From the NCBI GenBank assembly GCA_963971575.1, contig OZ020619.1:25178813-25242812 (forward strand): a DNA stretch of 64,000 nucleotides, read 5' to 3'. The translations under genes were made by a program, and so were the position numbers. Under the pieces are notes generated by a model. The model saw only the letters and a list, made by a program, of their open reading frames with translations. It was not told the DNA's origin and searched no databases. Positions 46,579-58,649 of the stretch are shown in pieces (within the stretch, counting starts at the first letter, position 1; each line of letters opens with the position of its first letter). This DNA is from Liopterus haemorrhoidalis. Its lineage: Eukaryota; Arthropoda; Insecta; Coleoptera; Dytiscidae.

Positions 46579-47215
46579 GTGATAGTCGAGCGGCTAAACA
46601 ATAACAAACCGCACATTGCTCAAATTGTAGGGTGCGATGTACTTAACAAGATTATGTATCTCGGCTGTCTAATTTCAAGCCAAGGTAGTTGTACTGAGGA
46701 AGTCCGAAGGCGCATCGAGATCGCTAGGTCAGATATGACGAAGCTGCGTAAAGTTTGTTGTGACAAAAACGTCACCGTCAACACCAATAAAATGTTGGTA
46801 TGATCCTTGGTATTCCCAGTTTTTCGCCGCAGAATCCTGGATATTTTTTGCAAGTGACTGTATACGTGTAGAGGCCTTTGAGATATAGTGCTAGGGGTGT
46901 ATGCTTCAAATTTCTTGGACAGCTCATAAAACTAATAGCTCGATCCTGTGAGAACTCAATACTGAAAAACGTCCCTCGTCTGAAATCTACTCCGATATAC
47001 TCTGATATTTTGGACACATAATGCGGAGAGGAGACGGAATCGAGCCTATTTGTTCAGGGCAATATGCAGAGTAGAAGAACTCGGGGACGCTTCCCAACTA
47101 GGTGACTTGATACTGTCTAGAAAGTCACTGGCAGTCCACTTTAGCAGACACTTCACTGAGATATATACCTCCCCCCATTCATATACTAGAGATGCATGTT
47201 TGGAAAAGATGAAAA
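46579..47215 (+). pseudogene. LINE reverse transcriptase C-terminal fragment
   Basis: A long relic in shifting frames: NNNKPHIAQIVGCDV, MYLGCLISSQGSCTEEVRRR, IEIARSDMTKLRKVC, LVFPVF, then text like ISWTAHKTNSSIL, LNTEKRPSS, YFGHIMRRGD, and RRTRGRFPTR near 47070. Order and content are those of the C-terminal third of a widespread arthropod LINE ORF2. It carries several frameshifts and stops. The 72-codon frames on both strands at 47046-47268 are shadows of this relic. Confidence 0.87.
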
Positions 47216-48483
47216 ATGTTTTGTCCCTGGGGATTGATGACGACACAATAACGAGTTTCTGCACTTAAATAGTTATTATGGAGTTTAAAGCTGTTTTACC
47301 AAATTAATGAGGAAACAGGAAATATTTTTTGCTATTAAGGGATAGTTTATTACGTTTAAATCTTGCTCAAAAAATCATATGTCTAGTGGTTAACTAAAAA
47401 GGTAATATATAGTAGGTAGAAATATATATATAAAAAAAATCTTCCAGTTTATGGTAATATTTTTGGTCTAAATTATTTACATTGTAATTTTACCTCTAAC
47501 TGCGCGATTTTGAATGACGAACTCATGTTGTTGAACCTAACTCAGTCGTTAATGGAGGGTGACGTAAACTTTTTTGTACCAGAATAGGGTAAGCCGAAAT
47601 GTCACGCTGTCTTCACATACATAATTCCAGAAATCTTGAAACAGAAAAGTTACCGTTCTCTGCCCTATCATCAAATTGCATTGAGAATCGGTTGTTTATT
47701 ATTTATTTATTCTGGTTAAAATATATACTGTGATGAGAGACTTGCATGGACAAACATTAAGTGTTGAATCAAAACTATTTCCTTGGGAGTTCGAGCTGGG
47801 GGGCAACTGCAATATCCGGGAGAAAAATACATGAACTGGGGGTAAATAGATTCAGCAAGTTTTATAGTTAAAATTATTCTCCAGAAGGGAAATTTAAATC
47901 ACCATTTGGCGTGCAAATATGCTTAATTGGTTCGGATATATCAAAGAGCACAGAAACGAGTAGCATGAAGCATAAATAATCGCTTGTTTGGGTTCGTATG
48001 CGTACGATATATGATCGAACAAGTCTGTGTCATTGACAGAAAAACGAACGACAATTTTTTGATCGTTTCTTTTCATTCCTATTTGTTCGTGTACGTTTTA
48101 GATTCCTAACTTTCATGTTTATGTTCGTTGTTTATAATCGTCCATGACGTAACAGTTACGAAGCAGTTATTCGTAAAGTGTGTATGTGGGCTTAACAGAT
48201 CATAGCACAGGAGTAGCTTCTCCCTGTTGTCGTTCAGACTGAACACGTACTGTTGAAATGTGTACACGGTTGTGACATGTTGTGTCATAAATTCTTAAGT
48301 AACGTCAGTATTATTTATGGTTGATAATATTTTTTAAATAAATAGAAATTGAAATGGCTCAATAAATACTGATTAATTTTATTACGAAACAAAAATTTAA
48401 TTCTGCAAATTTAAACCAGTGGCGAAGGGAGACCTCCGCTAGACTTGCCCTCCCATAAAAAAAAAAAAATAACAATAAAAAAA
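47216..48483. other. no gene recognised
   Basis: AT-rich, about 1.2 kb. CAGTGGCGAAGGGAGACC at 48419 looks like a hAT terminus without a partner. The A-rich stretch 48458-48483 is the target into which the next LINE inserted. Confidence 0.4.
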
Positions 48484-48670
48484 AATTTTTTTTTTTTTTT
48501 TTTTTTTTTTTATTTAAATCAAGGCACTTCGACCGTTAGGTCATTTGTGCATTTACATAGTTTATAGTTATAGTTTGTTACATAGTTATTTCTAATTCTA
48601 TAATGTATGTTATATCTATAATCTTATATCTATAGTTCTGTATAATAAATTTGTGAAATTAATTTTGATT

Positions 48671-51127
48671 TTATATTTTGTTTAATAACTCTGTGTCGGT
48701 TAGGTAATGGATGAGATTTGTACGGTGTGTGTGGTTGTCTGACAATGCGTCTTTTAAATTATTTGAAATATTGTGTGTTCTGCGGTGTGTGATGTATTTT
48801 TGACAATCGATTATGATATGTTGTACGTTTAACTGGGTGTTACATGTGTTACATTTTGCAGGTTCGGTTTTTTCTATTATATATTTGTGAGTGAGATTTG
48901 TGTGTCCTATTCTGAGCCTAGTAAGTCCTATTTGTTGTCTTCTATTTTCTTGTGTTGTCCATCTTCTTGTTTCTTCTTTTATGTTTCGCAGGTGATTATG
49001 GGTAGTGTTTCTCCATTCTTCTTGTGACGCTTTTTCTAATATTCTTTGTAGGTGGCTTTTTAGGTCTTCCGGGGAAATCTTCATGTTTGTAAGATTCAAC
49101 TCTTCTGTGGCTTGTTTGGCTGCTCTGTCGGCTTCTTCATTTCCTTCTATTCCTGAATGAGACGGTATCCAGATAAATTTTATTCTTTTTCCCATCTCTT
49201 GTTTGATATGGTGTAGCATTTCTTGTATTTCTTTTATCTGCATGTTTTTATTAAAAGGATCTTGTAGGTTTTCCAGGAAACTGAGTGAATCGGTACATAT
49301 TATATAGTTGGATATAATATTTCCCTCTTCTTTGATTAATTCCAATGCTTTTTTAATGCTGAAGGCTTCTGCAGAGAGAATACTTATTTGTTCTGGTAGG
49401 TGATATAAATATTTTTCGTTCCCATGTATTATTGCTGCTCCGGTTTTATTTAAAAATTTTGATGCGTCTGTGTAGTAGAAAATATACGCTTGGTGTTCTT
49501 CTTGAATTTCTTTGAATTTGTTTTGGTAGACGTCAGAAGGAGTGTTTTTCTTTATATATTTGGTCAGACTAAGGTTAATATCAGGTGGATGGTATTGCCA
49601 AGGAGGTGTGTTTTGATATTGTATTTGAAATATGGACTGATAGGGAGTATTTGATGTGTTTAATAGACTATTTATTTTATTTTGTAAATTTGTAATGTTG
49701 TGAATTGTTTTTGGTTCAAACGGATTTTGAAAAATATATTTGGCTGCTATATTATATGGGTTTTTTGCTACTGCTATTGTGTAGGATATTATAAGTCTTT
49801 TTCTCCTGTTATGTAGATTTGGTTCTCCTGCCTCATTTAGTATACTTATAACCGGACTAGTTCTAAAAGCTCCCGTTGCTAGTCTCATCGCTTGATTATG
49901 GATTGTATCTAGTTTTTTTAGGTTTGTTTTGGCGGCTTGTCCATATATAATACACCCGTAATCCAGTTTTGATCTTATCACCGTTTTATAGATATTTATC
50001 ATTGTATCTCTATGTGCTCCCCAATTGTGATTTGCTATTGTTTTTAGTAAATTCAGTCTGAGGAGGCATTCTTTTTTAAGGTTATCTATGTGCTTGTTCC
50101 ACGTTAATCTTTTTTCAAAAATCAGTCCTAAGAATTTTATACTATTGACATATTCTATTTCTCTATTGTTTATTTTAAGTTCTGGATCGTACTGATATTT
50201 TCGACTTTTTGAGAAGTGCATGGCAAGATTTGTCTTTACTGTTGAAAAGTTAAATCCAGTTATTTTTGTCCAATTTTGTAAATTATTTATTGTTTCTTGA
50301 AGTTTTCTTTTGATATTTTTTGTATTTATATTTTTGAAATATATCACTAAGTCATCTGCGAATAAAGCAATTTTTACAAGTTTTGGGATATAGTTTACAA
50401 TTTTATTTATCGCTATTATGAACAGCGTGGGGCTTATTATCTCGCCTTGTGGAAGTCCGTTTTCTAGAAATCTTGTTTCTGAAATACAATTATTAATCAG
50501 CACTTTAAATTTTCTGTCTGTTAGGAAATTGTTCACATAATGTATTATATTTCCGTCTAGCCCGTATTCTTTCATATTTCTTAGTATGTTTCGTCTCCAC
50601 GCTGTGTCATATGCTTTATTTATGTCCATAAATACGGCTATTAGGTGTTGATTATTGTGAAAAGCATATTCTATTTCGGTGTTCAAGGAAAATAGTTGGT
50701 CTGTTGTTGATCTGTTGTTTCTGAATCCGCTTTGGGCTTTATTTATTATATTTTTAGATTCTAGATACCATAATAGTCTTCTGTTAATTATTTTTTGTAA
50801 GATTTTACTTAGAGTATTGGATAAAGTTATAGGCCGATAATTTTGTGGGTCAGTGTTATTTTTATTTGGCTTTAATATAGGAATTACCATTGTTTCACTC
50901 CATAATTCGGGGTAGGTATTTTGAAGCCATATTTTATTGTAAATTTTGAGTAGGAAGTTTATTGTGTTTGGAGGTAAGTTTTTAATAATTTCATAAGGGA
51001 TTCCATCCGGTCCTGGACTGCTGCCGTTTTTAAGGTTGTTTAAAGTGTATGCCAGTTCACTTTTCGTGATTGGACAGTTAATTGCATCTTCGTTTTTGTT
51101 GTTGATAGTTAATTTTTCTTTTTCCAC
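48671..51127 (-). pseudogene. LINE ORF2, C-terminal part: reverse transcriptase, RNase H, CCHC
   Basis: 818 codons without a stop. Reverse transcriptase blocks: GPDGIPYEI, PILKPNKNNTDPQNYRPITL, AVFMDINKAYDTAWR, GLPQGEIISPTLF and the catalytic FADDLVIY near residue 258. RNase H follows: YTDASK, SAEAFSI, CTDSLSF and HSGIEGNEEADRAAK, giving all four acidic residues. CNTCNTQLNVQHIIIDC is the C-terminal zinc motif. In the cell this protein copies LINE RNA into DNA at the nick. The nominal start is a GTG inside the continuing frame; the true N-terminus is the endonuclease part. Intact catalytic motifs imply recent activity of the family. Confidence 0.92.
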
Positions 51128-51242
51128 ATTATCTTTTATTAGTTTGAATGTCGGGTCATAATGATCGCTACTTGAGTTATACTCAAACGTATCTGCTAAA
51201 GAATTTGCAATTTCTGTTGGTGTAGTTATTTCTACATTATCT

Positions 51243-52367
51243 TTAAAGAGGATTTTTGTGTTTCGATGTTCTTTGACCTTTCAGTTTTCTTATTTTATCC
51301 CAAATTTCTTGTGGAGGAGTGTTTGGATTAAGTTTTTCTACATAATTTTGCCAAGATGTTGTTTTGCTAATTTTTATTATTCTTCGTGAAACTGCTCTTT
51401 TATGTTTAAATTCTATAAAATTTTCCACAGTTTTATTTTTTTTATATTTATATAAAGCCTTTTTCATATTTTTTATTGCTATTTTGCAATCCTCATTCCA
51501 CCATGGTACAGTTTTTTTACTATTTTGATAGGTTTTTTGTTTCATTGCTGATTGTGCTGCGTTATTTATATGATTAACCAATATTCCTACTAATAAATTT
51601 ACATCGTTGATATTTTCATAGTTATCACACTTTATATCTGCTTTTTCTTTAAAAGTTTCCCAGTTTGCAGTTTTAAGGTTCCATTTTGTCATATTATGTC
51701 TTGGTTCATTTTCTGTTGTTTCTGGAAATTTTATTTGTATCGGAAAATGTCCGCCGTTTGACATGTTCGGAAGGGTTTCCCATAATAAGTCCGGGGCTAT
51801 TACAGGACTGCAAATAGTTAAATCAATAGCTGAGAAATTCCCTGTTCTTGAGCAGAGATGAGTTGGAGAGTTGTCATTCAGTAAAATTAGATCATCCTCG
51901 AGCATTTTTTCTATTTGTCTACCCATACGGTTGGTGTGTATGTTTGGTCCCCATAAAATATTGTGAGCGTTGAAGTCTCCTGTTAATATGAAGGGCTGCG
52001 GTAGTTGTCCTACAAGTGTCTCTATGTCATGGTGGTTTATATTACTATTAGGCGGAAAATATACGTTACATATTGTGATCTTTTTTGGCATGTAGGTAGT
52101 TATTGCTATTGCTTCTAAATTCGTGTTTAATATTATTTCCAAATTTTGCGTTGTATTTTTAGCTAATATGAGTACTCCTCCGCTTGCGTTTATGGGATTT
52201 TGTCGGTCTTTTCTGAATACTGTGTATTCTGATAAATTTAGTAACTGATGGGGGTGTAATCTTGATTCCTGTATACAAAGATAGTCTGGGTTTTTAGTTT
52301 TTATGATAAGTTGGAGTTCCGCTAAATGAGAAAAATACCCATTGCAATTCCATTGAATTATAGACAT
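51243..52367 (-). pseudogene. LINE ORF2, N-terminal part: AP-type endonuclease
   Basis: Nicks the target strand to prime reverse transcription. Conserved points: QWNCNG near residue 5, CIQESRLH with the metal-binding Glu near residue 33, NVYFPPNS, TGDFNAHN near residue 130, SAIDLTI near residue 177 and GGHFPI near residue 206, with the catalytic His. All active-site positions are present. The frame stops at 51243 right after KGQRTSKHKNP. Reading one base over, the same stretch continues without a stop into the reverse transcriptase frame, so ORF2 was one protein of about 1,230 residues. Confidence 0.88.
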
Positions 52368-52456
52368 TTTAAATTTTAATTATTATTATTTTTTTATTGA
52401 TTTGTGTATTATTTTAATTATCATTACTAATTATTTAATTTAATTGGGGTTATTAT

Positions 52457-53854
52457 TTATTCGTCTTCATTGCTGTCGGTGTTTTCTTGTTCTTCTGCTT
52501 TTTGTTGATTTTCGAGTTTTGTGATTAATTTTGCGAAACGATTTTTTGTAGGTCTATGTTCAATTATGTTGTTCAATTTTTTCATCATTTTTATTACATT
52601 TTTTATATCGTCTGTATAGTCTCGCGCAATGGTTATTGGGTCATTTGACCCAAGAGCATTTTCTATTAGGTCTGTAAAAAGTTCTGAGTCTAGTATGTAT
52701 TTTCCTGGGTTGTTCTCTATTTCTTCCTTTGTGTTTGTAATTATCTCTTTTATTTGTATTTTTAGGTTGGGGCTTATTGATCTCCGTTTTGCTGGTTTTC
52801 TTGTAAGGTCTATTTTCGCTTGATGTTTTGCTGTTTTCTGCATATTTGTATTTTGATTTTCGATCTCTTTATTTTTAATTTTATCCTCTGCTTCATTTCC
52901 TTCTGAATCTGATAAGCCTGAAAGAGGCCTTTTTTGTGCCGTTGATGGATTTATATCTATGTTTAATTTGGGATCGTTTTGTTGTGGATTTTCAATATTA
53001 TTTTCTGATACATTTATTGTGTTTATTTTTGTTTTGTCTGCATGATTTTGTATAGATGCTACGTTGTTTTCTGTATTTTGTAACTCTGTTTGATCATTTT
53101 GTGGGGGTATTTCTGTAAATATTTGAGTTTGTGATATATTTTGGGTTGCATTGTACTTGCAATTTTCAGTTTTATGTCCAAATTTCTTGCAAACTGTGCA
53201 TGGTGGTAAGTCTTCCGTAATAAATATTCTATATGATGTGCTTTCGTGGTCCAACAGAATTGTTTCTGGAATTTGTTGATCTTCTTTTGGTGATATGTAT
53301 ACTTGTCTCCGGAAACTTAAAATATGGTTATATTCTTCTCCCTGGAATCCTGCTCTTATGAAGGTCATGGCTGATATTAGTGTGAGTCCTGCTTGTTGGA
53401 GTTCCAGTTCTATTTTTTTATGAGGAATAGATGGGCATACGTTTGCGATTATTATTCTTTTTGCGGGCGTGATTAATCTTCGAGTAGATACTGTTATATC
53501 ATTTATCTGGATGGTACGGTGTTTATTTATGAATTCATCTACAATTTCTGTTGATTTAAGGTAGATACATATACGGTTGTACGAAATTTTTGATGCGAAT
53601 AATATATTTTTTGGAGATACGTATTTGCCTATAGCTTGTATGTATTCTATTATTTGAAGCCCTTCCACGGCATTCATGATTATGGCTTGTTCTTTTTTAG
53701 GAAATATTTCATTGTTTGTATTTTGTTTAGTAATATTTGCAAATGTTTTAATATTATTTTGTACGGTCGACTTGTTTAGATTTAGCGGGCTTGTTTCGTT
53801 TTCATATGGTTTATTCCTGTTTGGTCCGGCAGGTTGGACCTGTGTCTTGCCATA
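52457..53854 (-). pseudogene. LINE ORF1, gag-like RNA-binding protein
   Basis: ORF1 proteins coat LINE RNA. The frame is open from just after a stop at 53855 to 52457. It begins in sequence without an ATG until residue 1 of the 406-codon part (53677). The text around that ATG (EQAIIMNAVEGLQIIEYI) reads as the inside of a domain and not as a start. An ATG at 53876 opens another frame (METNQNVIWQDTG) that stops at 53811-53813, so a frameshift between 53854 and 53813 probably split the original. RRLITPAKRIIIANVCP and ILSFRRQVYI form the central RNA-binding region, followed by one zinc knuckle CTVCKKFGHKTENC and a long polar, Asn/Gln-rich tail ending in an acidic stretch. Confidence 0.8.
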
Positions 53855-54058
53855 TCACATTTTGGTTTGTTTCCATATTTGATTTTTATTTTATTTATTT
53901 TTTGTGCTATTTAAACAGAGATGTCAGTAGTAGTTTAATTATTTTAATAGAGATTTATGGAATTTGTGTTATATCTATTGTAAGGTTATGAGTGATGTGA
54001 TTTTTAAGTTTTAGATAAAAGGATGTTATTTTATTATGGATTTATACGGTTTAGTCTG

Positions 54059-55049
54059 ATATAAAGAAAAAAACTCACTAGCGATTTGTTGTTTTCTGTA
54101 TTTATTGGTTTGGATTTGCTGCTTTTCCTTACTAGTTGTCAGGTTGGCAGATTTGATATCAAAAATTAATTTAAAAAGATATTTAGGTAAATCTTCAAAA
54201 ATACATCAAATTATGTCCTATACAATTTTTTGTCCAAGGCTTGGTTTACTAGTTACGAATTTTTTTAAATTTTAAAGTTTAATAACTTCCTTTTCCGGTT
54301 TCGGATTTTAATAAAAAACAATAGGGTTCTTCCCAATTATTAGGAGAATTTTTTAGTACCAGAACGAACTCTTTAAGTTAAACCGTTTTTGAGTTATCCT
54401 GTATACACACAGACACACAAACACACAGACACACAGACACACACACACACAGACACACACACATACGGACGGCACTTCGAAAATAGGTTTTTTGGATTCC
54501 CTGGACCATGAAACGTGGTCATCCGTCAAAATCTCGACATCGAAAATTTTCGCGTTTACAATACTTGCTAAAGTCTTGAAGTACTAAAGGAAGTACTGGA
54601 ATTCGTCGTCAAAGGGTATTAAATTATGGTCCTGTGCTATAATCCTCTATCAACAATCCATGGAATGAAACAAATATGTCTCAGTGAACTTGTCTTGGCG
54701 AATTAGAAATAAATCTAAATTTTTGACTTGAAAAAAAAGTGGATTCAAGAAGGTTGGTCGCCCATCTTAAAGCCTAGACCTACCCCCCTCCAGTGACTGT
54801 TTTCTGGATTAAAAATCAAAAAAGACCTAATAAAAATTAACATTGCTTAAGAGATGTAATAAGTAGTTTATGAGCATTTTGCGAATGCCACTATTTTTCT
54901 AAGGGTACTGAAATATTAATTCTGATATAAGATATTTGAAGTACGAGAAGACGATATAGAAATATGAAACAGTTGTTTTATTTCTATAACCCTAGGAAAT
55001 AAGCAGTTACCTCGTATATTTTATTTTAAAGTCTGTAATGTTAGTTAAC
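54059..55049. other. no gene; CA/GA microsatellite
   Basis: An ACACAGAC-type microsatellite lies at about 54408-54466, preceded by AAACCGTTTTTGAGTTAT. This pairing also ends other repeats here (38410, 18540), so this is probably the tail of an unclassified repeat. Confidence 0.45.
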
Positions 55050-55197
55050 GGAAAGAAGGACAGTGGAGTCGTTTGAGTTGTGGTGCTACCGAAGAATGCA
55101 CAAGATCCCCTGGGTGGACAGCGTCACAAATGAAGAGGTGCTTCGGAGGATTGGAGTAAAACCGTGTATGATGAATGTTTTACGTACAATTAAAAAG
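55050..55197 (+). pseudogene. LINE reverse transcriptase C-terminal fragment
   Basis: The frame reads VESFELWCYRRMHKIPWVDS then VTNEEVLRRIG, a hallmark of arthropod LINE ORF2 C-termini (FEMWCYRRM..I.WTDRVTNEEVL). It is followed by NVLRTIKK, after which similarity ends. About 50 codons remain. Confidence 0.85.
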
Positions 55198-55281
55198 ACT
55201 GGCCCTGGACCCAATCCTTGGATTGAAGCCACAGAAGATGAATGTTAGTTAATTAAGAAAAATTTGGTGCAGAGTAAATGT

Positions 55282-55951
55282 GGCTACACACGTAACTGCA
55301 AACTCACAATGACAAGTATGCATGATTTGCCTTGGACGCCACACAATACAAGTATTCTGGAACAAGTGCCAATTTGCGCTTGGACTATATTCAACTCGGA
55401 CGACGATGCGCTCGCTTTGTCTACTTTTTGCCTTGTCCACGCGAAACGCGAAAGAAGAACGGCGATATGTGGTGTAAAGAGTGGTTAATGAAAAGAAAAA
55501 CCTATTCCCATATTAATTTACTGAGTGAATTGAAGATTTATCCGCGTGATTGGCATAATTATCTCAGAATGAATGAAAAAACTAATATGAACCTTTTGTC
55601 ACTGGTAACATCTTGAAATGAAAAGAAGGATACGATCATGAGGGAAGTTATAATCCCCTACGAAAAATTAACAGCAACATTACGATTTCTCGCAACCGTA
55701 AGGAGTTACACCTGTACAGCTTACTCACGACTGACGTTTGTTTGTACAAGCCTGCACGTCCTTGGTACACACGTTCCGTTTACTTGCGCAAGCGCCGCTT
55801 GTCCAAGCTTGCATGATTCAAATTCAGTCCATCATCAAGCGGCTTGTACAATTAAAATGCTTGCGCAAAATTATCCTACAGATGCTAAAGTCTACTTGTA
55901 CAAAAACATTGATCATGTATGCTTGTCAAGTTTGCAGTTACGTGTGTAGCC
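55282..55951 (+). mobile_element. PIF/Harbinger deletion derivative
   Basis: Long inverted ends: GGCTACACACGTAACTGCAA at 55282 and its complement ending at 55951, extending about 45 bp with small gaps. Subterminal CTTGTACAAG/CTTGCGCAAG-like motifs recur at about 55743-55940. The interior retains only the N-terminal part of a Harbinger-type transposase. A clean 3-bp duplication was not found. Confidence 0.78.
55332..55710 (+). pseudogene. Harbinger (HARBI1-like) transposase N-terminal relic
   Basis: The frame shows WCKEWLMKRKTYSHINLLSE, LKIYPRDWHNYLRMN, a TGA at 55614-55616, then in phase DTIMREVIIPYEKLTATLRF and LATVRSYT. This is the DNA-binding N-terminal region of PIF/Harbinger transposases (R.W.R.WL..R...G....LL.EL, TLRFLATG.S). 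The DDE catalytic half is deleted. One stop and the truncation make it inactive. Confidence 0.82.
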
Positions 55952-56526
55952 ATCTTAATATTGGCTATTTTCGCCAAGCACAGCCCATCTAAATGACTAG
56001 TATATATATTAAACAGAAGAAATAACACTTTTTTTACATCTTGTAATCGTACTCAATAATGTTAATTTTGTTTAAAGGTCTTTGATGTTCTTCTTAATCA
56101 GATAATCTAGGCATGAGGTTTTTATTCAACAAAAATGCTGTTTTATTTCTAATATTTGTTTGTTAAAAATGTATATAATGCAGCAGATAAATACATAAAA
56201 TAAATGTTAATTATCAGAATAAATGTAATTACATGAAGTTATGTAGGAACAAGATATCATTAATATATATGGAGCAATGTGCTTTCTCTGTAGTAACCAG
56301 TAAATTCCCGTAATTGTAATTAACACGAGGTGCAATAAATTTAAAAGCCAGTGAAAAATTATAGCTTAAAATTGAATTTCAAATAATCACATTTCAAATA
56401 ACGGTAGCAGACAAAATAACCTATTTTCATTACCCTAAATTTAAACCAGAATATAATTTTACAAATGATTATGTCTATTAATGTTAATCTAGTGTTGCAC
56501 AGCTTGTCCTTGTCACAGGAATGTCC
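55952..56526. other. no gene recognised
   Basis: AT-rich spacer between the Harbinger derivative and the R1-like fragment. Confidence 0.4.
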
Positions 56527-57030
56527 TTGCAATCGCCGGCATCCCCCCTATCGTGCGCCGTGTACAAGAGAGAGCAGATAGTTCCACTTATGACACTCAC
56601 CAAAAAACGGAAGCCAGAAGAGTACTGTACGAAAACTGGCAAAGCAAATGGGACCATCGAGATAACTGATAAAACATTCATTAAAGATGTCAAGACGTGG
56701 TCAGAAAGAAAATGGGGAGAACTCAATTATTTCTTCACACAAGCCATAAGTGGTCACGGCGTATTCTGTACCTATCTACATAAGATTGGTAAAGAGATGA
56801 TGAGAAATCTGGTTCTGTCAGGCAAGAGATACTCCAGAGCATACAGTATTTATCTGCCCACGTTGGCAGATTCACAGATTCGAAGCGTCGGTCGCCCTCG
56901 GTAAAACAATAACAACAGAGAATATGACAGAACTGCTAACCGCGGATGCAGATAGCTGGAACATTGTCAGCCGTATGTGCACGGACATTATGAAGAATAA
57001 GGCAGCATACGAAAATCAAATAGCTAAATA
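56527..57030 (+). pseudogene. R1-like LINE ORF2 C-terminus
   Basis: In shifting frames: LAIAGIPPIVRRVQERADS, TEARRVLYENWQSKWDHR, then IEITDKTFIKDVKTWSERKW with GELNYFFTQAISGHGVFCTY and LHKIGKE, and after another shift PEHTVFICPRWQIHRFEA, ITTENMTELL and DSWNIVSRMCTDIMK to a TAA at about 57030. This order (W...W, WLERKHGE..F.LTQ..SGHG.F..YL, zinc motif C...C...EH..F.C..W) is that of R1-clade LINEs. At least two frameshifts are present and the first cysteines of the zinc motif are lost. A third LINE lineage besides the I-like and R2-like ones. Confidence 0.85.
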
Positions 57031-58480
57031 AGACAACAGTGGCTGCCGAAGTAATGTACCATAATTCGTTTCCGGTTCCACCGAAGAAGCTGTTGGGTGG
57101 AGTTATAGTGGGTAGCCATTTTCGGAGTCCCACACTACTCTCTATGGATGTCCATAAAGGATTTCTCCCCTCACAAAAAAAGGTTACACACCTTATGTCG
57201 TGCTTTGTGTGTAATGTCTATAGTTTGGACATAATTAATCTTTACAAGAAACATGCTGAATATTCATATCAAGCGGCAAATATATTGTACTGTATTTGTT
57301 TTAATATTTTGTGTAATTTACTGTGTGTTGCAGTCATCCAAAGATAAATTATGTTTACACTATGTTTACAAATCAAAATCGAAAGCTTCACTAATTGGGT
57401 GAGCTTATGTAAAGAGAAATTCTAATGGGATAGATTATTTCCATACATGCCATTAATTGTACTCATTAATGCCGTTATTTATTTTTATTCCGGTTTATTT
57501 TAAATTTTTAAGATCATAAAATATATCAAAATTATATTTTTAAAAACTACACCGGTGAAGACGTATTATCTCAAATTCAGGGGCTAATTAGGTCCGTTCC
57601 CTAGTAATGTCGAATGCCGCTGTCATGGTTAATGACATACAGGGCTTATGTTTCAAGACCGACAGTCATCTTTTGAATATTTATAGAACAACTGTATTTT
57701 TGACATATGATATCGAGGTTGTATTTCAAATAAATTAAATTTATATAAATTTTGTACGGAAGTTGTTTTATAGGAAGGACTTTTATAGATCTGCCAAATT
57801 ATTATAAAAAATAACAAAGAAGTTCGTAAATATCCGCAAAAAGTAAAAACCAAAAATCACATGCTCGCTTGAAAATATCGTCTCGTAACAGTGAAGGTGT
57901 TGACCGAAGACGACCGGACACTGTGCAGCGTTAAACAGCTAATCAACCAACTATTCAAAAGAAATGAATGTCTTCTAGCTGTATTTTTAGGAAATATTTA
58001 GATGCGCCAATATAATTAAAAAGTAAATTTTTAAAAACCACGAAATATTATATTTTTTCAAATAGTTTTTAAATAATACCCAATGACAATTAATAATTAT
58101 TTCTGGAAACAAATTTATGCATTTTAACAAGAAAATGCACTAACATAACCTAACATATTTCAATATGTTAGGTTTAATAAAGATTATGTTAAGTTTAATA
58201 AAGATTATTATTATTATTAATAATAATTGTAATAATAATAAAGTTATATTCAACTTCAATTAATGCAAGTCACAAAAAAAATTAATAGGTTCTACAAAAA
58301 TACATGTGACTATGCCAGAAAATGCCTGCTAAGATAGGTCGGTTTAGAATATTTTGAAGCGGCTCACAATATGACGTATTTATTACATAATTATATCCTT
58401 TAAAAATCGCCATGTAGATGGTGGTGGTTTAAGTCTTAAACCATCCTCCGCCAGGCATTGCACTTCAGGTTTATCATGAG
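57031..58480. other. no gene recognised
   Basis: 57031-57190 is probably the 3' UTR of the R1-like relic. The rest is AT-rich, with TTA/AAT-rich simple sequence near 58190-58245. No supported gene. Confidence 0.4.
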
Positions 58481-58649
58481 CAGGGCCATCTTAAGAAATT
58501 CGGCGCCCGTGGGCTACTAAAAATAATGCGCCCCTCTTCGTAAGAAAATTCACAGAATAGCAAACGGGGAAATAAATATTGCCGCCCCAAAAGACTTGCG
58601 CCCTGGGGCTACAGGGGGGCCCATTAGCCCTGTGTTTAGGACGGCCCTG
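58481..58649. mobile_element. short hAT-type MITE, 169 bp
   Basis: CAGGGCCATCTTAAGAAATT and TGTTTAGGACGGCCCTG are inverted ends with the CAG start of hAT elements. The flanks ATCATGAG (58473-58480) and ACCACGAG (58650-58657) agree at 6 of 8 positions. The interior has GCGCCC-type blocks like the GC-richer units at 27.3 and 45.5 kb, suggesting one related family. Confidence 0.72.

Larger units (their letters stand above)
48484..54058 (-). mobile_element. nearly full-length LINE (APE, RT, RNase H type)
   Basis: The minus-strand element has, in transcription order, a short 5' leader, ORF1 (gag-like), ORF2 and a 3' UTR ending in a poly(A) tail, seen as the T run at 48484-48512. Domain order AP-type endonuclease, reverse transcriptase, RNase H and C-terminal CCHC places it in the Jockey/I/R1 group, most like I-type elements. 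ORF2 is broken by a single frameshift and ORF1 near its start by another. ATAAAGAAAAAAA near 54059-54071 resembles the A-rich target at 48470-48483, so the 5' end is placed tentatively at 54058. The most recent autonomous-type element in the window. Confidence 0.9.

Noticed and set aside
53676..53991. Two plus-strand open frames
   Set aside because: They are antisense to the LINE 5' leader and ORF1 start.
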